From Gracilaria gracilis (taxonomy: Eukaryota; Rhodophyta; Florideophyceae; Gracilariales; Gracilariaceae): a stretch of 64,000 nucleotides of DNA. The position numbers and the translations under genes were made by a program. Shown here one piece after another: positions 11,637 to 21,899 of this stretch. The stretch covers positions 62,001 through 126,000 of the forward strand of contig JARGSG010000236.1 of assembly GCA_030374805.1 (NCBI GenBank). The letters are read 5' to 3'. The notes under the pieces are model-generated. The model made no database searches, had not been told where the DNA came from, and saw only the letters and a program-made list of their open reading frames with translations. How positions within the stretch are numbered: position 1 is the first letter of the stretch; each line of letters starts with the position of its first letter.

Positions 11637-12696
11637 TCACTGAGATATAGAGAAGAAAGGATCTTCCATGTTTTCCTTTAACACTCCTTTGTTCAAACAC
11701 GGCATTGCGGCTTGAATTCTTGAGACCAGTCCCTCGATGAAGACATGCCTTTCATCAGCGTAAGACTCTGACCCAGGCGGATATTCTATTCGCCGGAAGA
11801 AGAAATCTTGGAGGCCTAGATTATACTTCAACACAGAGCGTAAAACGACTTCCAATCGATCCACTTGTGCGTGGAGTGACTCTCCAGTGCTCAAAATCCA
11901 GCATGATATTGCAGAAATCGTAGCCTACTACCAAGTAAGTCAAGGGCAGCCTTCCAATCTGCTGCTCAAAAGAAAAGTTCATCCACTGAGAGTTCGGACA
12001 AAGAAGGCGCAACTTGAACTATTTTTAGCAAAGTACAGTACCTTTTGGTGCCGTGTCACCAATTTGTGAAGATACATCGACATCGAGGTTGCGAACTGCC
12101 GCACAGTGCTGAAGAACATCCGGTAAACGAGTTATCGCGCCTGGACTGAGGCTGACGTGAAGCTCCCTTAAATTTGGACAGTTCTTGAACGGATTTTTGT
12201 CTGCGGCCGTATATTGTCCTATCGCGGTGTCTTCGTAATATGTCACCGCTGATCTAAGTTCAGCAGTGTCCTTTGGCGACAGAAGCAAAACTTTGACTGA
12301 ATGGAGAGCACGAAGTTTCCGGATCAGTTTCCTTGGTGGCTCTGATTGTATTTGGATTGAGGTGAAATCAGGAAGCTTCGCGACAGCCTCCCAATATGTG
12401 TCGTCATGGTATTGATGCATGTATCGCGGATATGGACTGGCAATAAACTGGGTTGTCCACGTAATCAAACGGAGTGTGGGGCAAGTTGACGGAAGAAGAG
12501 TACAAGCGTCAGCCAGTTCGTGAATCCAGGAGCCACTCACCAGTCTACCGCTAACATGTATTTCTTCCAATGGCATCGTCGCAGTTTGATCGAACAGTTT
12601 TCTTATCTTTGTCAGCGCTGTTAGCTCTACCGTGAGGCATCGAATGGTACTGGAGGCTTGTACGGCCGAAAGGGCGTGTAACTAACCCGGTATGGA
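11637..12696 (-). pseudogene. F-box/LRR-like gene, C-terminal part, decayed
   Basis: Reading leftward, the frame begins near 12696 (LHALSAVQASSTIRCLTVEL). It passes MPLEEIHVSGRL and a leucine-patterned region (NCPNLRELHVSLSPGAITRL, then HCAAVRNLDVDVS), which looks like degenerate leucine-rich repeats. An 80-base intron (11962-12041, GTACTG...TTTTGAGCAG) leads into WKAALDLLGSRLRFLQYHAG. A frame change follows near 11895, then LHAQVDRLEVVLRSVLKYNL through to the stop at 11637. The 5' end is open with a stop at the border, so the N-terminus is missing here. An F-box-like N-terminus on the same strand lies at 15745-15897, beyond the hAT insertion. This is probably one host gene broken by decay and insertion. 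Confidence 0.55.
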
Positions 12697-13020
12697 GCAA
12701 CTTCTGAATCGTGTAGTTGCTACTAGCTACTCGCCTTCTCGCGGTGTGCCTGTCTCCTTAACTCCGTGTGCGCCGGAGGGAACGAAGCGAGTAAGCAACT
12801 GGGACTCTTACGGAGTCCAAAAACCACGCACGGTTCTTGGCCTTCTTTAAGAGAGAGAACTATCTCTAGATAGAACTACTGCCGCCTCGAAATCAGGGGT
12901 GGCTGACCATAATAAAGAAGAAGTGACGTTGCTATGATATCAGTGATACGCGGTGTTAAAAACCAAAAGGATAGATCAATGTCGTACTTGATAAAGGCCA
13001 ACGCCTACTCTGCGACTTCT

Positions 13021-13028
13021 CTTTCTTC
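13021..13028. repeat. hAT target-site duplication, left copy
   Basis: CTTTCTTC directly precedes the left terminal inverted repeat and is repeated exactly at 15659-15666. Eight-base duplications are diagnostic of hAT insertion. Confidence 0.95.
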
Positions 13029-15658
13029 CAGGCCCGTATAGATGACTAACTAATTCCTCTTCACCGTTAGTCAAAAGTCACCGCCTTTTTGTCTAAGTTA
13101 GTCATAAAAAGTCATTGCTCTTCACTCTGCTCCTCCCAAACCTTGGCAGCGATTTTGAGCGCAACGCGTTTGAATGACTCTCCCTTCGGATGTAGTAAGC
13201 CATTCTGAGTAGAACTCTTACAACGCAGTTCTCCACAAACGTATTCACGCATCAGCTCGCACATTTTCATTGTACCAGATAGAAGAGATTGAGACTGTGT
13301 GCCTTCGAGACGACCCAAGTTGCTGAACAACCGTTCAGTAGCAGCAGAAGAGGCCTGCGACCCAAGAAACGCTCGCACAACTGTGTTGAATGGCACGGGA
13401 CTGACAAGTCCGGGTGACTCATTTGCTTTCTTCCAGTATAACAGAGCTTCGTTTGGCTCTCTTCTGCCTTCGTTCTTCAAGCATTGTCGCATTTCATTGT
13501 AAATTAACGAAAACAAAGTCTCCAGTGAAGCATTTGAAAGTCCTAGCGAGCTGTCAATGGTTAGCACTTCTCGTACAAGTGCTCTATGCAATAAATGAAA
13601 GTAAACTTCTCGTCCATCCTCGACATCGAGGAAATCCAGCTCACATTCATTAACATCCACTAATGCCGCTAAATGAAACAGGAGAACTCGACGGGACTTC
13701 GAAATCTCATTCCGCTGTTGACTGGTAACCGTTTCCAATGTACCCTGTTCGGGAGCCCAGAAAACAGGATGGGATGGAACGGGCTTCCATAACGCTCCAA
13801 GTCGAGCTTCGATAGATACACACAACTTATCGCACAACTGCCTAGCTGCTGGCTTGATCAGACGAATTTGGCGTGCTTGGTCTCTCGCGATGTCAAATTC
13901 TGCGCTGCTTGCAACAGGGGGGGAGCAAGTGGAATCAAGATCTGCGATCAAATCTAATTGCGCGGTGTCATCATCTGCATCATGAAAATGTCTCGAGCTT
14001 GGCAGGAGAGAGCCTGACATTATCTTCAAGGTTTCGTACAGTTCATGAATTACACGAGGCGCTCGTGACATTGTTACATTCCGGTCCGCCTCCATTTGTC
14101 GAGCCACTCGACGAACCTCTTTGAGCACTAGTATGATTTCCGCTAAGACATTTTTGCTCTCCAAGGAGAGATGCGGTAATTCAGTAGATGAAATCGATAG
14201 CTGCTCGGCTACTTCGTGTATGTTAGCCATTCTCCCAAGTTACGTGGACATTGCGGCCAACTTGGAATGCCATCTTGTTGATATGTCGTGTTTTAAACGC
14301 TGGATTCTGTCCGCAGTTATTCCATCACTGAACTGTTTCTCACGCAGAGCCATGCTAGCTTTCAGGTGATAGTTAAAGTATGATGTTACTTTGTTCACAT
14401 GCTCCATATATCGCTGCCAGGGAGTACCTTCCACAAAAACGTCATTCACTACCAGTGCCAATGTGTGCACTATGCAACGCACACTTCCCATATTGTCAGT
14501 AAACAGATCTACGGCTTTGGCGGTTGCTGCTTCATTGTCGGTGGTGACTGTAGAGATGCATATTTCGTCGGACCCCAGAACCAGATTGGTAGAAACAATT
14601 TCGTGTAGAACATTACATAACTCTTGGGCGTTCTTCGGCAAATTTCTTAAGTTCAGGGTTGTCACTGGTAGAGAGCAAAGTTTCTACATTTCATCAACGT
14701 AGTGCCATGTAACCCCCATTATTGGAGCACCCAAGACAGCACTCCACCCATCGAATGTTAGTGGTCCCGTCTTTGCCTTCTCAACCCTTCGGCGTAAAAT
14801 AGAACATATGGCCTTGTATGTCGACAACAACGTCTGCTCCAGACACTGTTTGCTCGAAAATTGAAGTCTACCGCCCACGACATCAACGAGTCCTTGCAAA
14901 GCAGGGCTGCCAAGAGTAGAAAGAGACACTTCACTGGCGCACGCAAAAAGTACGACTGCAACACTTTGGAGGGTTTTTGGAGGTATGGGGGTCAGTTGTC
15001 TAGGACGGGTGTTGCTATGACCAAAAGCAGAAAAGGAAGATGCGTTTGACACTGTGGTTCTCTGTCTTATAGCTTTTTGAATTATAGTTCTCAATCTTGA
15101 CTCTGGTTCGTTCTTCGAAATGGCATGTAAGAGCTTAGTGTGTAGAAGTTGATGATGTGTTTTGTAATGGAGCAAGATGTTGCTGTTCGAGTAGGATTTG
15201 TTCATTCTTTTTATAGCCTAACAGATCTGGCATTAAAATACTGGTCTTTGTGTATCGTTGATGATTTTGGCGGGGAGCGTGCTCCATACGGAATACTTTG
15301 TGCTTGATCCATGACCTTTTCCAGGTCCGCGGCGTCTCAGTTGTTGAGCAGACTGCTTTTGAATGACAACAGCGGCAGAGAACGACGTTGGAGCTGAGGT
15401 TGGCTGAGAGGGATCGGTCATGTTCACAACATGTATTCCGAGCGAAAGGAAAAGGCGTATTTCTCTTTGTCGTTGACAACTTGTTCCCTCATCCCGAGAC
15501 TCGTATCATCATTTGGGTGCTTCGTATTGCACGTGGTACACGTGCTCTCTTTGGACACGTAAAATGACTAAATGGCTAAGTTCAGCTTTTTCTTCAAATT
15601 AGTTAGTTATGTTTGCTGCATTTTCGGAGGTAGTTAGTCAGTCATAGTTACGGGCCTG
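13029..15658 (-). mobile_element. hAT transposon, complete ends
   Basis: This is a 2630-bp element bounded by inverted ends CAGGCCCGTA-TAG-ATGACTAACTA (left) and CAGGCCCGTA-ACT-ATGACTGACTAACTA (right, reversed). It is flanked by a perfect 8-bp duplication, CTTTCTTC. The transposase lies on the minus strand and carries four in-frame stops. The element is therefore non-autonomous today, though its termini remain recognisable and could in principle be moved in trans. It lies between an F-box-like N-terminus and an LRR-like C-terminal region on the same strand, so it appears to have interrupted that gene. The perfect duplication argues that the insertion is not very old. Confidence 0.93.
13112..15427 (-). 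pseudogene. hAT transposase, four in-frame stops
   Basis: One reading frame of 772 codons runs from the ATG at 15427 to the stop at 13112. An N-terminal BED-type zinc finger is visible (CQIC, about 20 residues, HYKTHH). Catalytic-domain landmarks follow (GPLTFDGWSA, VTTDNEAATAKAVDLF, RCIVHTLALVVND, ISTRWHS). The C-terminal hATC dimerisation region has VVRAFLGSQASSAATERLFS. Four stop codons interrupt the frame: two inside the BED finger, one after HYVDEM and one after LAAMST. No indel disturbs the frame, so decay is by point mutation only. The frame fills the element almost from end to end. Confidence 0.9.
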
Positions 15659-15666
15659 CTTTCTTC
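15659..15666. repeat. hAT target-site duplication, right copy
   Basis: CTTTCTTC directly follows the right terminal inverted repeat, identical to 13021-13028. Confidence 0.95.
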
Positions 15667-15744
15667 TTCATGCTTCCTGCAGTTCCTCGATTCTTGTCTG
15701 AGGAGAGACTTGAAGCGCACTTCAACTGGATGAGGAATGGTGTT

Positions 15745-15897
15745 CTACACTGCACGAAGCTGCTTTTTGCTCACACGGGCAAGAGCAGTTCCGCTTCGAT
15801 TGCGCACACCGTGAGTCAAAAATGATGCGATTCGCTGGCAGACTTCTGCAGGAAGCAGGTCGGACCATATTTCTTGCTTGATTTTGCGCGGCGACAT
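15745..15897 (-). pseudogene. F-box-like N-terminal fragment
   Basis: From the ATG at 15897 the minus strand encodes 50 residues. They include IWSDLLPAEVCQRIASFL followed by TALARVSKKQLRAV, matching the F-box pattern of a leading Leu-Pro, a buried Ile/Leu ladder and a 'VSK' turn. F-box domains recruit Skp1 and make the protein an E3 ligase substrate receptor. The frame stops at 15745, about 80 bases before the hAT insertion. LRR-like sequence on the same strand resumes beyond the transposon near 12696. I infer that both are parts of one damaged gene. Confidence 0.5.
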
Positions 15898-16463
15898 TTG
15901 CAAGCAAGCGCTGAGACTTTGAACCTGCCTCTGTACTTTAAATACTCGCAGTTTGTTAAGTTTGGTCCGTGGTGTTGTTTGTGAGATTAACGTAAGAGCC
16001 AAAAAGAACCCTTTAGATTGTGTTCTTGTGCTCTTGTAGTGAACGGTTGAGAAGAAGAAGTCCAATCAGTCTAAGAAATTTGGGAGCACGCTTGAAGAGA
16101 GTAGGCTGAGAGAAGTGGTGAGAGGACGGTTTCAGTTGATGGCAAGTCTTGACTGAGCTATGCGGTATCCAGAATCTGCTACGGATCTCAATGGCGTGAT
16201 CTTTCTTGTCGCACGCCGAACAGACAGACGCAGAAACCGAGTGTGAACAAAGCTACCAACCCTTGGTATCTTAACCTTATCTACCCGTGCATGCTTGGTA
16301 TCGTAGATAGTATCGTAGATAGTACGAACGATTCGTTCGGAACGAACGAGAGCAATGTTTTTGATATCTCTGCTCTGCACTCATAAAGGAGCGGAGTTCG
16401 GCAAGAGGGCTAGCGAACGCTAACATTATCAAAGGTATCTACACTACAGTATGTACATATGTA
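15898..16463. other. Short spacer with repeats
   Basis: No gene was seen. Near 16298-16322 the word ATCGTAGATAGT occurs twice in tandem, followed by the palindromic run ACGAACGATTCGTTCGGAACGAACG. This may be a leftover of an element end or a regulatory site of the F-box-like gene, which is transcribed leftward from here. Confidence 0.35.
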
Positions 16464-18046
16464 CAGTCAACGAAATTTGAAACGCATCAGCAGGTCTCAG
16501 ATGCGCACTAGCCGAATGGTGCAGCCCATTGACAGTTAATCCGGCACAATTAAAGCTCTTCATAGAAACACTTCAACTAAACAAGATTGAGTTTACAAAC
16601 CAAATGCTGTAGCGTAGGATCTATCAAACGGTTCTGAACCGCCAATAAAGGGGGTGAAACTACAACGCGCACAAGAAATGTATCAACGCATACAAGAAAA
16701 TTTCAGTACTTTGTGGAATCGCCCTTGCAATCCATAACAGCCAGACAACGTCTCTTGATGCTGCCGTAGAGCTTCAAAAGGTAATCTGTAGAAATAGACT
16801 TCCAGGCCTCCACAATAGCAGACTTAAGATCTTCTACATTGTCATAAGACTTATGACCAATGTACACCTTCTCTCACAAGATACCCCCACACATTCTCAA
16901 TAATATTAAGATCCGGAGACCTTGCGGGCCACGGTAGAGTCCTCACATGGTGCTCGGAGAGCCAATTGCGCGTCAAAAGAGAAGTATGAATTGGCGCATT
17001 ATCCTGCTGAAACGTATAAGGATGGCTTTCTCCAAACACCTCAGCAACCAAAGGTAATAAGCCTGAGCTCAACGTCTCGCAGTACCTTTCTGAGTTTTGC
17101 TTGCCACTCAAAAACACAATCTCAGATACACCATAAAAAGAAATCGCACCCCAAACCATGACGGATCCCCCACCATTTTGACGAGTTGGGAAACGGCGGG
17201 GTTCGCGACGTAGATCATGCCAGTTAACTTCGCGAGTCCCGTCGGGTCCATCTAAGTTGAACTTTTTCTCGTCAGAGAAGATGACTGTCAGCCAGAAAGT
17301 GTCCCCACGAGTGACATGGCGACGCGCCCAAGTGAGCCTCGCTTCTTTGTGCCGGGTAGTGAGTCTTGGACTCTTCGTAAAGCGGCGGTACTTCAAATTG
17401 GGTGTCTTGCGCAGGATTTGTTGGACGTGACGGACTGTGATAGACAATCCAAAACGCTGCTTCAAGTCGTGGGCGCTGTAGTTTCCAGTTGCTGCCAGTC
17501 GCAGCAACAGCGTTTTGCTGCGGGGGGCGAGCTTTTGGGCGTTACGCGGCGTTTTGGTGACCTTCCCCGCATTATGACGCACCAGGAAGCATGATATTGT
17601 TGATGCGGCGCGGCTTAGCTGCTTCGCAATAGTACGAATCGGCACAAGCTCATGCTGAAGGGCTAGTATTTGGCCCTTCTCAAAGTCAGAGAGGTACCCT
17701 TTCTTTGGCATGTTTTACCAATGTAGAAGAACAAATGTGTCAGTTAGATGATTGCAGAGTGTAGTGGTGACTATATGAGATGATTCAAAGTACGTACGTT
17801 CTGCTTGTTTTCGCGGGAGATGCAGTACTGGTTTTTGTACTCGTTGGAGTTTCGTGGTCGTTTTTGGCGGGTAGAGAAGTGTTGCTCCGCCGCCAATGTC
17901 ATGGAAAGCGGAATGCAAAGAGTCTTTTGAGTTTCTGTTTAAAGGCATTGATGCGTTTAATATGTGTAAGGACTAAGGCTACAACCGCTTTCTGGGGTGC
18001 GTTATTTGGTTTACAAGCATCGTTGCGTTTCAAATTTCGTTGACTG
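16464..18046 (-). mobile_element. Tc1/mariner transposon, complete ends
   Basis: This is a 1583-bp element with terminal inverted repeats CAGTCAACGAAATTTGAAAC. They match perfectly for more than 20 bases at both ends and are flanked by TA dinucleotides (16462-16463 and 18047-18048), the invariant Tc1/mariner target. A single transposase gene occupies the minus strand. The perfect match of the ends suggests a young copy. Confidence 0.95.
16703..17711 (-). pseudogene. Tc1/mariner transposase, one frameshift
   Basis: From the ATG at 17711 the protein starts with a paired helix-turn-helix domain (EKGQILALQHELVPIRTIAK). The catalytic DD34E core follows: first Asp in VIFSDEKKFNLDGPDG, second Asp in YTFQQDNAPIHT, Glu in SPDLNIIENVWGYL. 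The primary frame ends early at 16851. One base out of frame, the expected C-terminus continues (SYDNVEDLKSAIVEAWKSI, then a stop at 16703), so a single one-base change near 16873 separates this copy from a full-length transposase of about 335 residues. Everything else appears intact. Confidence 0.92.
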
Positions 18047-18048
18047 TA

Positions 18049-18682
18049 TGTGTACTGTAAACGCTTCTTCCTCTCACTGTGGAGGCCACGTGTATCTTGA
18101 TCTATCCTCTATAGTGGTGCACTGCACCCGGTGCAGGACGAATGAACGATTATCTCGCCCTTCGTAGATAAGATATCAGCCGTGTGTAACAGCTACGGTC
18201 TACGAGCGTGGCAGTAAAACCTTTACTTTCTTGACGTTTTTTATTTGGGTCAAGGTCGAAGCCCTGCGCATCCGCACTGTGGATTCCACAGTCAGAGACT
18301 CACAGACTCCACACTGTTAGATAACAAAATACTATCATGTGAGGCACATTGTGCTGGGCTTCGATCCCGGTAGCGTTTATCCCTTGGAAAGCTAACTTAC
18401 CCCGCGAATCCATTTCACTTCTGTTAATAACCCTCGTTCATGCGTTAGCGAGAAGACGCGCGTGTCTTCACACCACGAAGAGGAGGATTGCAGGTCGTGC
18501 CCGCAGCTTTTTTTTGAGAACTCACCGAACACACACAAACATTATCTACAACGCTCGATGCATGCAAAATCCCCCTCAGCCTCAAACAGCCTCAGAGGAA
18601 GGAACGCTCATCTCGACCGAAAAATCTCGAGCTAAGAACCAATCTTGTTTCTTGTGTGAAGACAAAAGTGAAGCCACAAATC
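18049..18682. other. 5' region of the following gene
   Basis: No separate gene was seen. The plus-strand frame stays open for about 330 bases upstream, with stops. The stretch probably holds the promoter and leader of the gene beginning at 18683. Confidence 0.4.
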
Positions 18683-20185
18683 ATGTCGACGGAAAACGAT
18701 GATTATATCAAGTACACACAAGTGTCTGGTATAGCAAACGTGTGCCGACAGAGTGTTCATGTCTACGACACTCTAGTGCGTCAAATTTCTGATAATGGAA
18801 GCAATTCAAGCGTGGAAACTTTTGTTCAAGATGAACACGTTAACCAAAGAGCTCGGATAGTATTCCGCGTCGAGAGTGACAACCTGTTATACGTTAAAAT
18901 TGATGACGACGAGCTCCTTATAACATCTGTGTCGGACCTACCGGGAACAGATAGAGTTTTACGTCCCAGCAACTCGAGAAAGCTATCGCCGAGACAGTTG
19001 AGAGTTTACAAGAGAGGGAGCCAGTTTATCATGACAGGTCAGGTGTACTTTACAGGCCCTTTTTCTTGTATCAATCGAATCATTTCGGCATTCGCCGAAG
19101 GCCATGCACGAATTGTAGCCGATAGACCTGTACCATTTCTCCGAGATCAGATCCCAGACGGGTCATTGGGATTCAAAGTGTGCTCACTAGGACTGCCCAG
19201 AAGTATCGGAAGGAGGGTCTACCATGTCTCGAGTAATGGGAATGTGAACTTGGTAGATGTGAACAACCAAGTAGTATATCTTGGGAGTGGTAGATTGCGT
19301 AGCATTCATTCTGCATCAGAAAGCTCAGATAGCCAGATAGACAGCTCCTCAGATGATGAGTGCATGGGAGAAAGAAGCGACGACGAAGGAGATGAGGACT
19401 TTTGTGATTGCGAAAACTTGGTATTGCGATTCAGAGAGGCAGCCGCAAAGTACAACCTTGAAGTATTCGCCGATCAGGTTCTTCATGACAGACTTGAACA
19501 CCAGATAACAAAAAGCGGGCGGGAAGATGATGAATACACGAAACAAGTCCATGTTTGCCGCAAATACAGCGTACTAGGATTTATGGACGCTACCGAGCTA
19601 TTCAGCTTTGAGGCTTTCTTTTACCCCAAGCTTGGTACTTCACAGCAATGGAGACGAGCGCATCGAATGGAAGGTCTACGGTTATATGAGCTGGTAGATT
19701 TCGATACAAAAGTGACAAATGGTGAGTATGAAGTAGAAAGAGTCTGTGTGCGTCGTCGATTCATATTTACTAGAAGGGAAGTAAGGAAAATCCGAGAAAT
19801 CTGTCAGAAGGTAAAGTGTGTGTGTGTGATAGCTCGTGAGTCGCACATGACCATACAAGAAGTGCAAGATCTCTTGCTGAGAATCCCAGGTACGTATACA
19901 AACAAAATTTTTGGGGCTTGCTATGCGAACCGGAAAGGTGTGTATACCGGAGACAGAACGGGGAGAGAACCCGGATGTGTTTGTCTGGAGAACGCATTGA
20001 CGCTTCGAGATGTTGTAGGGATCATATGTGACCAATTTGGCATACCAATGTACGAGACGCGCTATGGGTTGTATCCCGTTATCGAAGTTCGTGACGGTTA
20101 TGCTCACATTTGTTCGTGGTCAAAAGAAGAAACCGCCTTGCCGAGTGGAGTAGACCTTGACACGAAGATAGCAGGGTTCATCTGA
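18683..20185 (+). CDS. Unknown 500-residue protein with acidic linker
   Basis: The start is the first ATG of a long open frame (MSTENDDYIKYTQ). About residues 220-245 are a Ser/Asp/Glu-rich acidic stretch (SSESSDSQIDSSSDDEC pattern) that divides the protein into two globular halves. The N-terminal half alternates beta-like and charged segments. The C-terminal half has scattered cysteines (VKCVCVIA, GACYAN, GCVCLEN) but no regular zinc-finger spacing. There is no signal peptide or membrane helix, so it is probably nuclear or cytosolic. The last eight residues (DTKIAGFI) and the 3' flank come from the 0.3-kb block also found at the end of the AIM24-like gene, so the 3' end is probably chimeric. 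No family recognised. Confidence 0.65.
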   Translation: MSTENDDYIKYTQVSGIANVCRQSVHVYDTLVRQISDNGSNSSVETFVQDEHVNQRARIVFRVESDNLLYVKIDDDELLITSVSDLPGTDRVLRPSNSRKLSPRQLRVYKRGSQFIMTGQVYFTGPFSCINRIISAFAEGHARIVADRPVPFLRDQIPDGSLGFKVCSLGLPRSIGRRVYHVSSNGNVNLVDVNNQVVYLGSGRLRSIHSASESSDSQIDSSSDDECMGERSDDEGDEDFCDCENLVLRFREAAAKYNLEVFADQVLHDRLEHQITKSGREDDEYTKQVHVCRKYSVLGFMDATELFSFEAFFYPKLGTSQQWRRAHRMEGLRLYELVDFDTKVTNGEYEVERVCVRRRFIFTRREVRKIREICQKVKCVCVIARESHMTIQEVQDLLLRIPGTYTNKIFGACYANRKGVYTGDRTGREPGCVCLENALTLRDVVGIICDQFGIPMYETRYGLYPVIEVRDGYAHICSWSKEETALPSGVDLDTKIAGFI

Positions 20186-20470
20186 CTTTACTAAAACTCA
20201 ACAACGTCATTGACTCTGTAACGGTGTTTCGTTTTTCCCTGCATTCTCTCTGGGAGATGGAAATTGAGCAGGAATAGGACCAATAGTGGGCATCCAGGAA
20301 CAGCTGGCTAATTCTTTTGAAATAGTAGAGGGCAAGTACATATACGAACCCGAATTCACGCTTGTTATGAACGGGGCTCAAGAAAGCAAGAGTGTCGAAT
20401 AATCGAATCGATGAAGAGAAATTCACGTTCGAGCCATGTATGCTTGGCGTTCGTTTAGGAGGAATGTGGA
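20159..20470 (+). repeat. 0.3-kb duplicated block, copy B
   Basis: This is nearly identical to 10009-10325 over its first 260 bases, with about 7 differences, then diverging. It starts within the last nine codons of the unknown gene at 18683-20185 and supplies its stop codon and 3' flank. The same block ends the AIM24-like gene 10 kb upstream. Confidence 0.9.
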
Positions 20471-20597
20471 GATGAAGAAAGGAGGGAACGTTGGTAAACG
20501 CTGGCGCAAAGAGTTTCTTCAAAGCTAATCAAGAATGTACGTATTTCTAAGCACAAGAAGCGCTTCTATGATACTGGAAGATTACATATCTGGACCG

Positions 20598-21899
20598 TCA
20601 CAGATCCTGTTTGGGATGCTTTTGATCTGGGTTGGGACGACTCTTCGATACGTCAGCGAAATTGTCATCTCCACTAAAATAATCTTCATCCGGTGCTTTC
20701 CATGAGGCGGAGGGCATTCCATCCTCGATGCTGTACGAAATGCCAGAGTTGCTATCAAGCTGTTCTCGGGATAGTACGAGCGATTCCGCACGTTTGACGG
20801 CTTGCTTCACCATCCAGCGATGAAGTTTGCCCTGGTCCCTTAGCGTAAGGCGGTGGCGCTTGAACACTGGTCTCTTCGTCGTGACCGTTTCATACTCTGG
20901 ACAGCGACCCACACACCAGAGCATACCGCACTCGCACGGCCGTGTACCGATTCTAACTTTGCGAGAGCTCTCTTCATATCCTGCGAGGTCCTCTCCTATC
21001 TTCACGTCGACGCCTGCTGCCATGATACATGTTGAGTATCTATCCGAAACTAAAACTTGGTTACCGTTGAATTTGGTGTTCCAATATGCTAGATAGCTGA
21101 AAGCAGTTCCAGACTCTCCCGGATCCGCTGAGGTATCCTGCCGTGTACTGACGGTGTCCATTCCTTCAACAACTGCGCTTTCGATGATGTCTTCACGAGC
21201 TTGCTGTGGTATTTGTCGCAACTGAGCGCTAAGGGCATTTCTAACGTGTGTGATGGTGGGACCCTTTACGCATGTGGCCTGCGCATAGAGCTTCATTCCA
21301 TCGACAGTGAGATCTTCAATGTCGTTAAGCTTGTTGTTAGCAGCTTCTCTCCGAGCAAACGCTCGTAGTTGTTGCAAAGGCTCTTCCAATCGCATTCTTT
21401 GAATATGATGTGTGCAATACATAGCTAGCGGAAGGACAATCCCGAAGAGCATTAACAATCTTATGAACGTCCGAACCAGTGGATTACCAAGTTGTTCGGA
21501 TGTCACATCGCTCCTGGACGAGGAGGGATGTACCATATGGGATGGGTGACGTGCAGTGTGACGGCTCCAAGGCAGATGTGCGGTGTCCCTACCAAACGAG
21601 GTGGGACAGGACTGGAGAAAAGCTGTCGTTTGTGGCACGGGATGACGTGTCAGCGGAGGCGAGTACGAAGCTGTGTAGCGCATCCTGTTTCGACCGGAAG
21701 GAGGAGAGCCTTGCTCCGAAGAGCTTGAAGACAAGATGGCGGTTTGGTCGGAGCAGGGTGAACTGCGCTGTTCCAAGGCGTCATCAGGGAGGTGAAATAC
21801 GGCTAAGCGCAATCGCCTGCGCCGTAGGTGAGCTTGGCGGCGAGGCGAAACTGGCACGTTGTGGGTGGGGAAGTCGGAGGGTGAATATAGGTAGCTCAT
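20598..21899 (-). CDS. Single-pass membrane protein of unknown function
   Basis: From the first ATG at 21899 the protein has 433 residues. The first 130 are low-complexity, rich in Arg, Ser and Pro. A single membrane helix follows (about residues 141-163, VRTFIRLLMLFGIVLPLAMY). After it come a helical segment (LEEPLQQLRAFARREAANNK) and a globular domain with a cysteine cluster CECGMLWCVGRC near residue 350. The tail is acidic (EDYFSGDDNFADV) and then basic. The topology suggests a type II or tail-exposed membrane protein. The gene ends about 130 bases from the duplicated block and is convergent with the unknown gene to its left. No family recognised. Confidence 0.6.
   Translation of the reverse strand: MSYLYSPSDFPTHNVPVSPRRQAHLRRRRLRLAVFHLPDDALEQRSSPCSDQTAILSSSSSEQGSPPSGRNRMRYTASYSPPLTRHPVPQTTAFLQSCPTSFGRDTAHLPWSRHTARHPSHMVHPSSSRSDVTSEQLGNPLVRTFIRLLMLFGIVLPLAMYCTHHIQRMRLEEPLQQLRAFARREAANNKLNDIEDLTVDGMKLYAQATCVKGPTITHVRNALSAQLRQIPQQAREDIIESAVVEGMDTVSTRQDTSADPGESGTAFSYLAYWNTKFNGNQVLVSDRYSTCIMAAGVDVKIGEDLAGYEESSRKVRIGTRPCECGMLWCVGRCPEYETVTTKRPVFKRHRLTLRDQGKLHRWMVKQAVKRAESLVLSREQLDSNSGISYSIEDGMPSASWKAPDEDYFSGDDNFADVSKSRPNPDQKHPKQDL

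Noticed and set aside
18358-18375. GGCTTCGATCCCGG resembling a tRNA T-arm
   Set aside because: The flanking bases do not pair into an acceptor stem and no A box is present on either strand.
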